From positions 228,790,024-228,854,023 of the forward strand of contig NC_134571.1 in NCBI RefSeq assembly GCF_050947875.1: a stretch of DNA of 64,000 nucleotides, read 5' to 3'. Shown one piece after another: positions 17,772 to 28,997 of the stretch; within the stretch, counting starts at the first letter, position 1; the number at the start of each line of letters is the position of its first letter. The stretch comes from Dermacentor variabilis (lineage: Eukaryota; Arthropoda; Arachnida; Ixodida; Ixodidae). The notes below the pieces were generated by a model. The model searched no databases. It was given only the letters and a program-made list of their open reading frames with translations, and was not told the DNA's origin. The translations under genes and the position numbers were made by a program.

Positions 17772-18467
17772 AGGCCACACGCGGTGGAAAGACTCGTTTC
17801 TGCGTTTATTAGAAGCGATCGCACGGCGCTACCCAGTGTGACAAAGTAATGGAAAATAAAGCGCGTTTTTCTGACCCTTTGCTTTTGTATGAATGTTTGC
17901 CGGCATTGCTGCGCGCTTCCTTACACGCGGTACGGCCGCGGCGCAGCACTTCCGCGGTAAGCGATGCTCACTTCGTCATTTGAAAGCACAGTGCAAAAAG
18001 CAGGCGCACACCAAGTCTGTGCGCCTGCACCAAGCCGCGCCGAATCAATCCAGAGGAAAGGAAAGCAGCGACAAGGGATAGTGCAAAAGCCTAGTAGAAG
18101 CCAGGCTCACACCAATCTGCGCTCGAAAAAGCGATCGCATAACAGCCTAGTGCAGAAACCAGGCGCACACCAATCTGCGCTCGGAAAAGCGCGCGCAAGC
18201 ACGTAGCGAGCCGCACCAATCCAATCCAGAAGCCACAAGAAGGGATGGTGGGGGGGGAGTAATGTGTGACACTAAGCTCAGTGCTACCCACAAAACACTC
18301 AAATACTGCGTATACTTGTGCTCAGAGACAATTTCACTGGGCAAACGATGACAAGCGATGAATTGTGTCGCTGGGAAGTACGCACTTCTTCGTAATGCAT
18401 CGCAGAGGCTTAGCGCACAAAGATAAACAGGTACATTTTCACTGAACTGCGTCACTACGGGCTCTAA
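17772..18467. other. Noncoding stretch with short degenerate repeats
   Basis: After the poly(A) signal there is a set of imperfect repeats around 17990-18205 containing GCGCACACCAATCTGCGCTC (about 18165, with variants near 18005 and 18108). A G-run lies near 18249. No gene is recognised. Confidence 0.4.
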
Positions 18468-18469
18468 TA

Positions 18470-19211
18470 GCGTCCTCGATGACCTGCACCGGTGCGCACT
18501 TTCATCCTCGATCAACCGCACCGGTGCGCACCGACCATCCTCGATCACCGGAAACGCACCCTGTTGGAGCGGTTTTCCCTTGCCCCGTCTCGCACCGAGA
18601 AAATCGGCGGTGCGTCGGGGTGCAATCCCAGTAAGCACTACGGGACGCGCGACGCGCAGGTGCACAGCCGACTGCAGAACCGCAGACGCTCTGGCCCGAC
18701 AGCTGCGGTTGCAACGGAGTTGACGGAGTTAGCTAGTGGAGATGTCGGCAATCACAAAAGCAAGCGCTAGTAGTTGCCGCAATCGCTGAGCTTTCTTCAA
18801 GTTCGTCTGACAGCGAAGACGACGTACATGCTGATCGACCTCGTCCAAAAATAAATGTGGTGAAGAGCGACCGAAAGTGGACAGGTTCGTTGAACGGTTC
18901 GTCAGGAACGGGTCGTCAGGATTAATTACAATATCCATTGATGTTTGCTTGCAACCAGGTATGTCGGAGCACGCCGTTTGACAAGGTTGGAGCGCTTGCC
19001 ACGGATGCTCAGCACCTGCAAACAATAAAATGTGCGCGCGCGTGTTCGCGCACGTTTTGCGCACCAGGGGTAAAGTGGCGCTCCATGCAAGCACCCTGCA
19101 AGGGGTACAGTTTTGTCCTCGATGTTGACTCTCCGCAGTGCGCCACCACCGCGGTGCAAAGCGCACCTTTTTGGTTTCGGGGCAACCCCGGGGCAAGGTG
19201 ATCGAGGACGC
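18470..19211. mobile_element. TA-flanked inverted-repeat element (742 bp), candidate
   Basis: The ends are GCGTCCTCGATGACCTGC (left) and the reverse complement of GCAAGGTGATCGAGGACGC (right), each adjoining a TA (18468-18469, 19212-19213). Subterminal copies of TCCTCGATCA and of GCACCGGTGCGCAC follow the left end (18500-18560); GTGCAAAGCGCACC and GTCCTCGATG lie near the right. The minus frame 18729-19232 (167 aa) shows no domain I know. It may be a non-autonomous DNA transposon. The short TIR leaves some doubt. Confidence 0.5.
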
Positions 19212-19213
19212 TA

Positions 19214-20307
19214 TAAAATAACGTACCGCCATTTTGCTGCGACAGCCGTTGCTCCCGTATGTCTGACTAGTGCGTCGTTTTTAGTTGGTAAAGCGGGGAA
19301 GCGCCTGCGACGAATAGCCGTACCGCGGCGCTGCTTTTTAATTGCCCTAATGGGCGTCTTGCGAGCGTGCGTCTATTTGTCGTACAAAAATCCCTCACGT
19401 GACCTGATCGTAGGTGCCTAGGGACAGCATCGTTTAGGGATTTTTGAGAAGGCGCGATGCTGGCGCCGAGCGACGCCGTGGCGTGTTCATCCTCGGCGTG
19501 ATCGTTTTCTCGACCGCGCGTTGTTCAACATTACTTATGTGATTGCGCGTGCGTTTCTTGTGTGTTGGTTGTAGGTTCTGTGTTACTTGGCGGAAAGCCG
19601 TGAGTAGTGGCGGTGCGGCAGTGCGGCTTTGGCCTCGGTGAGCTCTGGCACTACAGAATCTGCGTTGTGTGACCCGCGCTTTTTTGAGAACCCGGCGGTG
19701 GTGACAGTTGAAATATCGAAGTGGCCAAGCGCCTCGGCAGCGAAGTTCTGCGAACCGCGATGTGGCGTCGCCGTGTCCGACTTTGCTTAACGGACATCGA
19801 GGGATGTGCTGCTCGCTGCAAGTCATGTAAAATAACTGCGTCGACCGCCCACTGTTCAGCGCTGAATGTGTGTTTGGTGTGCTGTGCTTGAAACTAGTGG
19901 TGCAGCCGTGCTGCGGGGCTGCCGGAGGAGCAGAGTGGCTTAGGGTTTGCGCGTTCACAGACATTTTCTCCCGTCTTGGTCTCATTAGCGCCTGTCGCGG
20001 GACTGTGGTGTGCTAGCTCCTTGCCTAGTATGAAGTTTACGACACTAACACACAGCATGTCTACGTTTTTCCGCGCTATATGTCATTTGCATGACGGCCG
20101 AGTTGAAAACGAAACATATGTCTGTGTTCTTTGCATTTGTGTGTTATAAATTACTTTCTATCGTGGAAGTTCTGGGAGTCTTATTACGCATCCGCTAGTG
20201 CGAACGTAAGCATAAACACATATGTGTTTCTGAAATTTTGAATTACCCATTATACCCTTTACGACTGATAAGTGGGCTATACGGCCTGTGTGAATCAGCT
20301 ACCGTAT
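19214..20307. other. No gene recognised
   Basis: Moderately GC-rich to 19950, AT-rich after. The longest frame (19434-19985, minus) is low-complexity Arg/His/Ser and unsupported. A TATAAAAT lies at 19212-19219, but no credible gene follows it. Confidence 0.4.
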
Positions 20308-23300
20308 GTTGCGACGCTCTTCCGTGTGGTAGACTGATGCATGGTGCGCGTTTATTTCTGTACTGTTGTAAAAACCATTTCTTTATTCACTCAATACAAA
20401 TGTACGGCTTCTTCGCCGCAGTACATCTTCGTTACGCGGTGAAGCATACTAAAGGGGGAGGGGGCCGCTATTAGCCAGCATAGTATGTCCACTTAGGCGA
20501 CCTGGGAGGCGGCGGATTCGGGAGTGTTTGATTAAAGAACTCTTATTATGTCCAGTGACAGTGGCCCCTTTTCACTTTTAGTATGCTTCACCGCAGTAAA
20601 TTGGTTAGGCTTCACTGCGAAATATTAGTGTATTGCGAGAAAGATAATCCTAAGAAGCCTAATTATGCAAAGTTTCTTTTGTAGCTTGCTACACAGCAAT
20701 ACAAGGGTGTAAACAAGCATCGTGCAGTAAAGCATACTAAGAGTGGAAAGGGCACATACGTTTACACTGTGCTCATTATTTTCAATTGTGATATAATTTG
20801 CTAGTGCATCTGTGCTCGTGGTAAGCTTCATTGACAATTCTTTGTACATTACAAATTCATATTGCAGGGAAGCTTGCTAAAGCACATTCGCCATTATGGT
20901 ACGTGTTATTCAGCTTCAATGCAGGAGCACAATGCGGATTCTTCTCCCTTCTTTTGGCTGGACTGCACATGCTCTTTGAGAATTGATTCATTGTTCATAA
21001 GTGCACTGGTACTTTACTCTAAACTGGAGGGCTCAAGTTAATATAGAAGCACAATTTTTATTAAAGGGACAAGATGTTGCCGAGATGGTTGCAGCCCAGC
21101 TTTTTCTTTCTTCTAGGCACCTTTTCCACTTAAAGCTTCCTTTGCAGTGTTTCGAACCTCTTTGAACGAGCACATAGTGTATATAAAAATTGGACACTGA
21201 TTGGGAACATCACCTAAGTTCATGCCTATCTATAGTAAAGAGATGTAGCACGACGAGACAAAATAAGAGAAGGGGGTGGGCAGTAGCAATACTAAGTGTT
21301 AAATGGTGCTTTATCCTTTCCCTTAAGTTTTCGGTTTTTGTGCTTTTTATGGATCCTCCGCAGTGACCATGCGAGTGCCGAACTTGAGCTTGTTGGTTTC
21401 AAGTCTCGTGGTTGTTACTAACAGAACAGTGTGATAAACGAACAAGGGCTTGGAGGCATCCGTTCACCTTGCTTGCCTCATGGCGCTGCTTCATAAGCAC
21501 CGTGAGCATCCAGGCCAACTAGGAAGGGAGGTTTGTTGCAATTGCTTCTGAACTTTATTGACACCAAACCAATAGCTCAATGACAGCTTTTGCACAGTAG
21601 AATGCTTGCACCCAGCAAAGTCTTAAGAAGGAAGCATTCAGGATGTGCAAAATTGGCTTTTGAAGCTGGCAGCATTACTGAAGGGGCTTTGCCCATCTGC
21701 CCTCTTTATGGATACACAAAGATGATTTCCTCTTTAAGGGGGATTGTTTCAGAGGTCGTTACATGGCAACAGTGTTGGGTGTTTAGTAGCATGTCTTTGC
21801 CCACTGTTAATAACCTGTTCCTTCTCCAGTGCCCCTGTGAAGTGCCCAGTTTTTGGACACAATGTGCTCTCCATGCATGCATGCATTTTTAGCTTGTGAA
21901 GACGTCTATTACACCTTCCCTCAAGCTGGTACTTGCTGATGTCACCCAAGAAGGCATTGGGGAGTATGGCAATGTACACTTACAAAACAATGTTGATACC
22001 AGGGAAACCAAAGTAATGGAGCTGCTGTTCTTTTTTGTCCACTCCATACTTGTTAGTTACAATGAGCAATGTCCGAACAGAAGTCATATGTAGTTGGTCG
22101 TGCATAGCCTGCGCGCTAAGACTTGTTGGCATGTTATGACCTCAGCACAGTGTTTATATGTAAAAACCTTCTGATGTGTTGACGACTTCCTTCTCTTTAT
22201 CATACTTTGCCTGATGGAGCCAGCAAGTGGGCCAACCAGATGTTCAACAGGCTTTCCACTAGTTTTCCAAGAGTCTCCTTTACCAGGGTGCTGCTCATAG
22301 GTATCTGTTTTCTTGACCTTGCACTGCACTTCAACCATGGCCACACCTTTGGCCGTGGTTAGTGCTATACATCATGTTGCTCCAAACTCGTAACATGCGC
22401 TACAAGGTCTTGAGGAACACCCTCATTTATTTACGCCCTCATCATACCGTACGAAGCTTCGCATGATGTGTGCGAGAATTAACATCTGCTGGTTTTTCAG
22501 TGTTATTCTTGTCCAGCTTGCTGAAAGCTATCCTGAGTGTTTCAAAAACAAACAACCGCTGCTGGACAAGAAGTGCTTAAAACAAGGGTCGCTATAACCA
22601 CATATGTCACACGAAATGAAGAAGGCCACTGAGTATACAGGCGGTTTACTTCATATCCAACAAGCTTGGTTCTCCCTTTGCTAGTGAGTGAACTCAACTT
22701 GCCCCGAATGCATGGCCTGTGACAAACTATGTGCCAGATACTTTGTCCCCTGCAAAGCTGAAGATGTGTATGAGATCCTGACACCCTGCAGTGCCTTCTA
22801 CACTGGGAACACGGGCTACTATAAGAACGACTGCCTTTACTAATATGCTAATAACATGAAAACGGGCAGAAATTTGGCTATTCATTGGACCCAACTGCAG
22901 GTGCAAGCCACTCTTCCAACAGATGTCTGTTGTTCACAGAGCTATACAAATGCAGATAAAAACGATGATGTTTGAAAGTAGTAGAGTTGAACTATATTCT
23001 GCACAAGCAGTGCTATGTGCAGCGCTGGTACCTTATAGCCATAATTCATGGCTGCACCACCATGCAAAGGCACTATTTTTGAATTATTAACTTCTATTAT
23101 ATTTATGGTGGCCATATATTGCAATTACATATCATCCATTGTGTGGAATATGGTTAAATGTCAATTATCATAGGCATTCCTAATCTGAAATGCAACAAAA
23201 GAACAAATATAGGCAACAAATTGCAATTCAAACAGACAAAAGACAACCAGTGCACAGGATAAGTGACAGACTTCCTTTTATTGAAAAATAAATGTGACGT

Positions 23301-25126
23301 GTCATGCCACCAGCAGTGGGTAGCAATCTTTCAATCTTGGGTGACAGAGGCAAAACTTAGCAAAATGCTGCAATCACGCTGTAAAACGGCCTTGGGCACA
23401 AAAAACGACATCATATTGTACAGAATGAAAGGGCAAGACTCCATCTAACAACAGTCTATGGCACCACATACTTGAAATGGTGTAAAAAATGTTGACATGC
23501 CCTACCCATAAAGAAAAAGCAACAAACACAGAAAACATGCCTTAAAATGCAATGTGCAGAGTCTGAAACCAAGAAAAAACAACTTGAAAAAGGTTTCGCT
23601 AAGTCTTTCAACGATTAAAATTGTCAAACCGTATCATTTCTTAATGAACCTGCACAGCTGAAAAAGAAGGAAGCCCAATAGCAGGGCTGCAGAAAATGTC
23701 ACCGAATAAATATATTTTGCTTACCTACGATACCTGTGTTTTAGTTGTGGTCTGTGTATAAACTAATTGTCTATAAACATTTCTTGTTTAGAATGGTTTA
23801 GCGGATAGGGAAAAATGACCATAAGAGCACCAGGTGTATGCATAGTCTACACACAAAAAGCCACTGCATTCTTTTTTTTCACTCTACTACTATTCGTGAG
23901 TATTTAAGTGCCTTAACAGCACTGATAACATCCTACTGCAAAATGCAAAATTGGGCAAGTTGTGGCACAAAGAAAATTGCAGTTTCACTCATAATGTGAA
24001 ACAATTATGCAGTAGCTGGTGAAATATGCACAGGAAGCTTACTTCATGCAGTGTTTGTTGAAGTGAACACTTGCCAATGCAAGTCGGTAATCTCCTTAAA
24101 AAAGTAAAATAAGTAAGAGTCGTATTTATTTGCGGGAATTGTACCTCACAGTGTTGAAGTGCAAAGACTTGGCTTTTCTTCCTCCTCTTTCATATCCAGA
24201 CTTAGCCACTGATCTGCACCAAAACAACCCTTTAGCCTCTTACTCCTGAATTCCTTTTGGTTTTCTCAAATCTGTATTTCGGCTACCCATTGCTAGGTCT
24301 CGCGCTTTGCTTGAGGAAAACAAGACATCAACAGCTCCATCCAGTAAATCTGAGAAGCCAAGCACTAGAAGAAGATTAATGAAGCAGATGCACCCAATAA
24401 TTGTCATCACATGTACAAAGAGAATTTAACATAGGACTGCCTTCACAAGTGGGAAGGTGATGTGTAAGAACTTGAAGGTGTGGATGCCAGCTCTATATAC
24501 AGTACGCAGACACTGAGCAGGTGTTAGCCAATCATGGCACCTGTTGGCTAGATCACGCTCTCCGGGATCAGTATTCAGCACGACTGTACCTTCAGCAGAG
24601 TGGTTGAAATGTAGAATTGTGGACTGCCACTCTTTTGATCGTATGTTTGAATCCTCGCAGCAGAATGAGAACTTTATTTGTAATATTCTAGCAAGAAATT
24701 CGGGAATTCCAGTGAAAAGACCAGTAGACATCAGAACAGCCAGGGGAGTTAGCCCATAGCAGCTGTTGCTGTAAAAAAGAAGACTGGCATGAGCACAAGA
24801 ATTGAGATAGGCATACTACATGCCTTTGTTCTGGTAGTAGTCCACTACTTTGGTGCTACAGTTAATGATCTCCACTGACACTGGACATAAGAGTTCTTTA
24901 ATTATACAATCGCGCACCCGCCGCCTCTCAGGTCGCCTAAATGGACATACTATGCTGGCTGATAGCGGCCCCCTCCCACTTTTAGTATGCTTCACCGCGT
25001 AACCAAAATGTACTGCGGCAAAGAAGCCGTACATTTGTATTAAGTGAATAAACAAATCGTTTTTACAACAGTACAGAAATAAACGCGCACCAGGCATAAT
25101 TCTACCACACGAAAGAGCGTCGCAAC
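20308..25126. mobile_element. 4.8-kb element bounded by about 260-bp inverted arms
   Basis: 20308-20571 and 24872-25126 are inverted copies with many substitutions and small indels. Shared blocks include GTTGCGACGCTCTT, GGTGCGCGTTTATTTCTGTA, GCGGTGAAGCATACTAAA and AGAACTCTTA. The 4.3 kb between them is AT-rich with no frame above 110 codons and no recognised domain; fragments of the arm motif (AGTATGCTTCACCGC) recur at 20580-20600 and 20728. A long-TIR or foldback transposon is likely. The superfamily is unknown, and no target duplication was found. Confidence 0.55.
20572..24871. other. Interior of the 4.8-kb element, no gene seen
   Basis: It is AT-rich, and open frames such as 21590-21892 and 22084-22344 (minus) have no recognisable motifs. 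I see nothing that supports a transposase, though a fully decayed one cannot be excluded. Confidence 0.45.
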
Positions 25127-25186
25127 CGAGGTGACCCAAATCATGTCCGCCCCTGTATAAGAGAATGATTACCCAATTAATGAATC

Positions 25187-26435
25187 ATTAGTGATTGACA
25201 TAAGGTGGATTAGGCAGGATTCATGTGATTAGAGCGTATTAAAGAAGATTAAGGTGGATTAGAGTGCGTTAAGAAGGATTAAGATGCATGAATAAAGATT
25301 AAGGTGGGTGAAGGAGGATTAAGGCGGATTATGGTGGATTACGGTGAAGGGTTGATGAAAGGGCATTAGGACCGATTAGGGTGGAATAGGGTGCATGAAC
25401 TAGGATTAGGGAGGATTAAGGTGGATAAAGTAAGATTAAGGTCCATTAATGTGGATTAAGGTTGATAAAGGGGGATTAAGACCCATTAGGCTGGATTAGT
25501 GTAGATTAAGGTGGATTAGGGACCATGGAGCTGGATTAGGCTTGATAGCGGTGGATTGGGGTTATTTAGGTAGATTGGGACTATTAGGCAGGATAACGTT
25601 GGATTAAGGTGTATGAATAAGGATTAAGGTGGATGGAGGATTAAGGCGGATTATGATGGATGCGGATTGATAAAGAGAATTAAGACCGTATATGGTAGGC
25701 TAAGGTGCATTAGGGGCGATGTACGTTGATTAGGTTGTATTAAGGTGGATTGGGAGTACTAAGTTGGATTATGGTGGATGAAGGAGCAATAAAGTGGATT
25801 AGGGTGGACTAAGGTGAATTAGGTTTCATTGAGTATTAAGACCGATTAGACTACCACAATCCTCCTAATGCACATTAATCCACTGAATCCACATTCATCG
25901 ACCTTAATCCTCCTTCATTCACATTAATCCACGATAATCCACGAGAGTCCTCCTTAATGCGCCCTAATCCACCTTCATCGACATTAATCTACTCTAACCC
26001 TCTTTAATGCACTTTAATCCTCCTTAATCAACCCTATTGCATCCTCATTCACTTAACCCACCCTAATACACTACAATCGTCCTTAATTCACCTTAATCCA
26101 CATTCATTTACCTTAGTCTACCCTAATCCTCCTTAATCTACCCTTATCCTCCTTCATTCACTTTAATTCACTTTAGCCCACCATAATCCTTAATGCACCT
26201 TAATCCTTCTTAATCCACCCTCATCCTCCTTCATGCACTTTAATCCACCCTAATTCACTATAATCGTCCTTAATGCACCTCAACGCACCTTCATCCACCC
26301 TAATCAACCTTCATCGACCTTAATCCAACCTTGTCCTCCTTTATGCACCTTAATCCACTTCCATCAACTTTAATCCACCTTAACGCTCCTTAATACACCC
26401 GAATTCATCTTAATCCAATCACTAATCATCATTAC
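25187..26435. repeat. Palindromic 10-bp minisatellite (ATTAAGGTGG)
   Basis: From 25187 to about 25850 the plus strand is a degenerate tandem array with period 10, consensus ATTAAGGTGG. From about 25853 to 26435 the same array appears on the opposite strand (consensus TTAATCCACC). The flanks are also inverted: AATCATTAGTGATTG on the left against CAATCACTAATCATC on the right. The whole is an imperfect 1.25-kb palindrome centred near 25852. The layout resembles the modular repeats of foldback transposon arms. There is no coding content. Confidence 0.85.
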
Positions 26436-26685
26436 TTTGGTAATCATTAATCATCTCCTATGCGCGGCTGCACATGCTTTGGTTCGCTTCCCGCCTTTAT
26501 TCGGTCACGTGATATTTTCTGTAGCTCACAACGGGACCTTGAAACAGAGGTCTAAGGCTTTCGCTTAATAAACCACGCACAAAGGGATGTGTCACAAGCA
26601 ATACTAGATCAGACGCACGAAGTAAAGCATCTGATCATGTGGCAGAAAAATTGTCTGGAGCATAGAACTCGCCCCAAAGCTCCCT
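26436..26685. other. Spacer, nothing recognised
   Basis: A short non-repetitive stretch between the palindrome and the next repeat. AATAAA occurs at about 26566. Confidence 0.3.
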
Positions 26686-27018
26686 TTACATCGGTATAGC
26701 CCGTTCATACGGCTTTAAGAAAAAACCTACCTCCTCATAAACGTTGCCTTCAGCATTATCGATGCTGTTATTAGCATTTCTCAAAATTTTGAACCCCAGT
26801 GGGGCGCGCAACTGGCCCAAAAGAACACGCCTCCATAGAATCCTGCGGCCCGTCCGCGGGAGCCCAGGAGGAATAGCGTGCCGTGCGCAGCCGGCGGGTG
26901 AGGAGAATCGAGGAGGAAAGCGCCGTGAGGAGGAGAGTGTCGCTAATTTCAAATTATCAAGGGGCTTTAGAGTTTGAGGTATAGTAGCGGCGGCTGGTGG
27001 CGGCGCGGGAAACGACAT
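26686..27018 (-). pseudogene. Fragment of a repeat-borne ORF beginning MSFPAPPPAAATIPQT
   Basis: The first about 17 residues and about 140 bp of upstream sequence (26970-27110, plus strand) match 47504-47640, where an ORF also begins MSFPAPPPGAATIPQT. The protein parts downstream differ completely. It is probably the 5' end of a transposon gene with a different or truncated body. Function unknown. Confidence 0.4.
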
Positions 27019-27124
27019 CTCGGTCGTACCAGCTTGGGCCGTATTGAACCCTGGCTGTGGCGAAGCACGTTTCTAGGCCGAGTTTTGCGTCGATTCGCAC
27101 TTTTTAACGCGATAGCGTTAAGGA

Positions 27125-27289
27125 GCTCGTCGCAGAAAAGCCGGTGGCGTCGGCGTCCGCGGCATTGGCCGTGAGCGATAAATCCCAGAAGGCACTATAT
27201 AAATAAAAAACATCTTGCAAGATGGGCTGGTGGGAATCGAACCAGGGTCTCCGGAGTGCGAGACGGAGACGCTACCACTCAGCCACGAC
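27125..27289 (-). mobile_element. tRNA-derived SINE
   Basis: On the minus strand it starts GTCGTGGCTGAGTGG and carries a Pol III A box (TGGCTGAGTGGTAG) and B box (GGTTCGATTCC) with tRNA spacing, plus an anticodon-arm-like pair GTCTCCG/CGGAGAC. A non-tRNA body then runs past CATCTTGCAAGATG to about 27125 (AACGCTATCGCGTT). The T stem is imperfect and the body is long, so it is a SINE of the kind described in ticks (Ruka-like) and not a tRNA gene. Confidence 0.7.
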
Positions 27290-27384
27290 TTTTTTTTCTG
27301 TATTTCCAATGTGACAACACAAAACAGAGAAACCAACACAAAAATGTTAAAAGCGCCAACCAGTAGCTTGTTTACGCGACATTG

Positions 27385-27760
27385 CTAAAAACGTTTTAAT
27401 GACACTAGGTCATTAAGTACAGGATACCATGTTGGCTGTTCGTCCTGGTACTGGTACACATCTCGGATATAGGCAATGCTTTCAATGAAGTTTTCTCTTA
27501 CCGATCTTACAATAGGATCTGCATGTCTGACAGCCATTCTTGTTTTCCACATGCTATGCATGCTTAATACCATGAACATGTCATAGGGCACACTCCCGTC
27601 ATTGTTAACCGCAAGAAAGTTAATTCCATATGGTGTGAGGGGCAAATCTTTTTTCAGCGTTCTCTGGAGGACGTCCCAATGAAAAATTTAATCTAAACAG
27701 TCTAGGAATATATGTGTTACTGTTTCTGGCTTGCGGCATAAAATGCAATCAACTGACCCG
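27385..27760 (-). pseudogene. LINE ORF2 C-terminus (CCHC-type zinc motif)
   Basis: Read on the minus strand this gives CILCRKPETVTHIFLDC, the Cys/His motif found after RT in L1/Tx1 LINEs. A stop interrupts shortly after, then an 86-residue frame runs to 27385 (...DVLQRTLKKDLPLTPYGI...). It is separated from the RT by the 27771-29095 insertion. Fusing across that insertion puts KGFF directly before the zinc motif. Confidence 0.75.
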
Positions 27761-27953
27761 GGAAGAAAAAAAAATTACCGACGATTACGTTACTTCCTAA
27801 TGCGAAATTTGAGCGCAGCAAATAAGCTGTTTCACCTTTTGGATAGATTGAGGCAAAGAAATCGAGCAACACATGTATGCGCTATCACAGAATTTTTTTT
27901 TTATTTTTCACACGTATTCCTTTAACAAAGACTCCACTAACAGTTCTTGACAG

Positions 27954-28268
27954 TCATGAAGGAAGCTTTGTGGTCGGAGAAATAGACTGATGTGCTTCAG
28001 CCTCGCTTACTGCTGGTTGCTCTCGACGGCGGCGATGAGCCTCCGCTTCGGCGGCGCGAACGGCAGGGTCTTCTCGGCGGCGGCGCTTAGCCTCTGCTTC
28101 GACGACGCGTACTCCTGGATCATCTCGACGGCGGCGACGGTAAGCTTCTGCTTCGGCGGCACGCACCTCTGGATTCTGACGGCGACGGCGCTGGGCCTCT
28201 GCTCTGGCAGCTCGTTTAGCAGCAGCAGCAGCAGCAGACGGAGGACTTCCATCGGTCGTCTCGCTCAT
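27954..28268 (-). CDS. Arg/Ala-rich protein with 17-residue repeats
   Basis: 104 residues starting MSETTDGSPPSAAAAAAKR; the Ala run is encoded by a GCT/CAG-type triplet run (28219-28237). It is followed by four copies of a roughly 17-residue unit, consensus RAAEAEAKRRRREDPAV. The periodic Glu/Ala and Arg clusters predict a continuous charged helix, reminiscent of STPR-type DNA-binding repeats, though that link is only a resemblance. The last residues (ISPTTKLPS) leave the repeat. Proteins with such repeats are widespread in arthropod repeats as far as I recall. Function unknown. Confidence 0.5.
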   Translation of the reverse strand: MSETTDGSPPSAAAAAAKRAARAEAQRRRRQNPEVRAAEAEAYRRRRRDDPGVRVVEAEAKRRRREDPAVRAAEAEAHRRRREQPAVSEAEAHQSISPTTKLPS

Positions 28269-28302
28269 GGCTCAGAAAGAACTGGCAGATAATTTCGCAG
28301 TG

Positions 28303-28478
28303 GCGAACGGCAGCGGCAATTTCGGCTCGGGCGGTGCACATATACAGATCCGCCGCCACCGATCTGGCTCTCTGATTGCCACCGCACAGGGCGAACGGCA
28401 GCGGCAATTTCGGCTCGGGCGGTGCACATATACAGATCCGCCGCCACCGATCTGGCTCTCTGATTGCCACCGCACAGG
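28303..28478. repeat. Two tandem 88-bp repeats upstream of the Arg/Ala gene
   Basis: 28303-28390 and 28391-28478 are virtually identical (GCGAACGGCAGCGGCAATTT... to ...CACCGCACAGG). They lie just 5' of the minus-strand ORF starting at 28268, where they could duplicate a promoter element. Confidence 0.9.
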
Positions 28479-28997
28479 GGTTGCACTGGAGGAGGAGCGA
28501 AGAAAGGAATTAAGTTCGAGCCGGCGCTTTGACAACCGGAGCCTCGCAGGAAGAGGGGGGAGTGGGGCGGCGTGTACACCCAGCGGCAAACGATGGGGGA
28601 CAACACGATAAAGCGGACAACACGATAAAGGGAGGAGGGAAGAGATAGCAGCGACTGACTGATGCCGCTGACGCCGATAGTGAGTCAACCCCAGCTGCGG
28701 AGTTGGTTTCAGGGACAACGCCGCCGATGCCGACACAAACAATATGATACCCTCGCTTCCGCAGCGCTAAGAACCAGGTCTAGCCGTGGGAAGGTGGTCA
28801 CGTATTCGTCGACGTGCCGGGGCCTACGTGAAATAACCGGCGCGTCGGCAACTGAAGAGCACCCTATCCGCCACACAAGAACAGGGGGGGGACCCTTTCC
28901 TCCTCTTTCTGCATGGCGGCGACGGTGTTCTATGCAGTCACGTTATCTTGACTCTCTAGCGGCGTCAGCGGCATCCAGCGGTATCAGTCGGTCGCTG

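Noticed and set aside
19434..19985. 183-codon minus frame in GC-rich DNA
   Set aside because: Ser/Arg/His-rich, no domain, no supporting signals. Probably chance.
21590..22344. Two frames of about 100 and 86 codons that might be a decayed transposase
   Set aside because: No catalytic motif or zinc finger could be found in any frame.
20308..25126. A Maverick/Polinton-type giant transposon
   Set aside because: It has long TIRs but is too short, and no polymerase, integrase or capsid-like frames occur inside.
25187..26435. Possible arthropod telomere repeat (TTAGG) or CRISPR-like array
   Set aside because: The unit is a degenerate 10-mer arranged as a palindrome, not a 5-mer array, and there are no spacers. 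The genome is eukaryotic.
27217..27289. A true tRNA gene on the minus strand
   Set aside because: A and B boxes are present, but the T stem does not pair well and the tRNA-like part continues into a SINE body.
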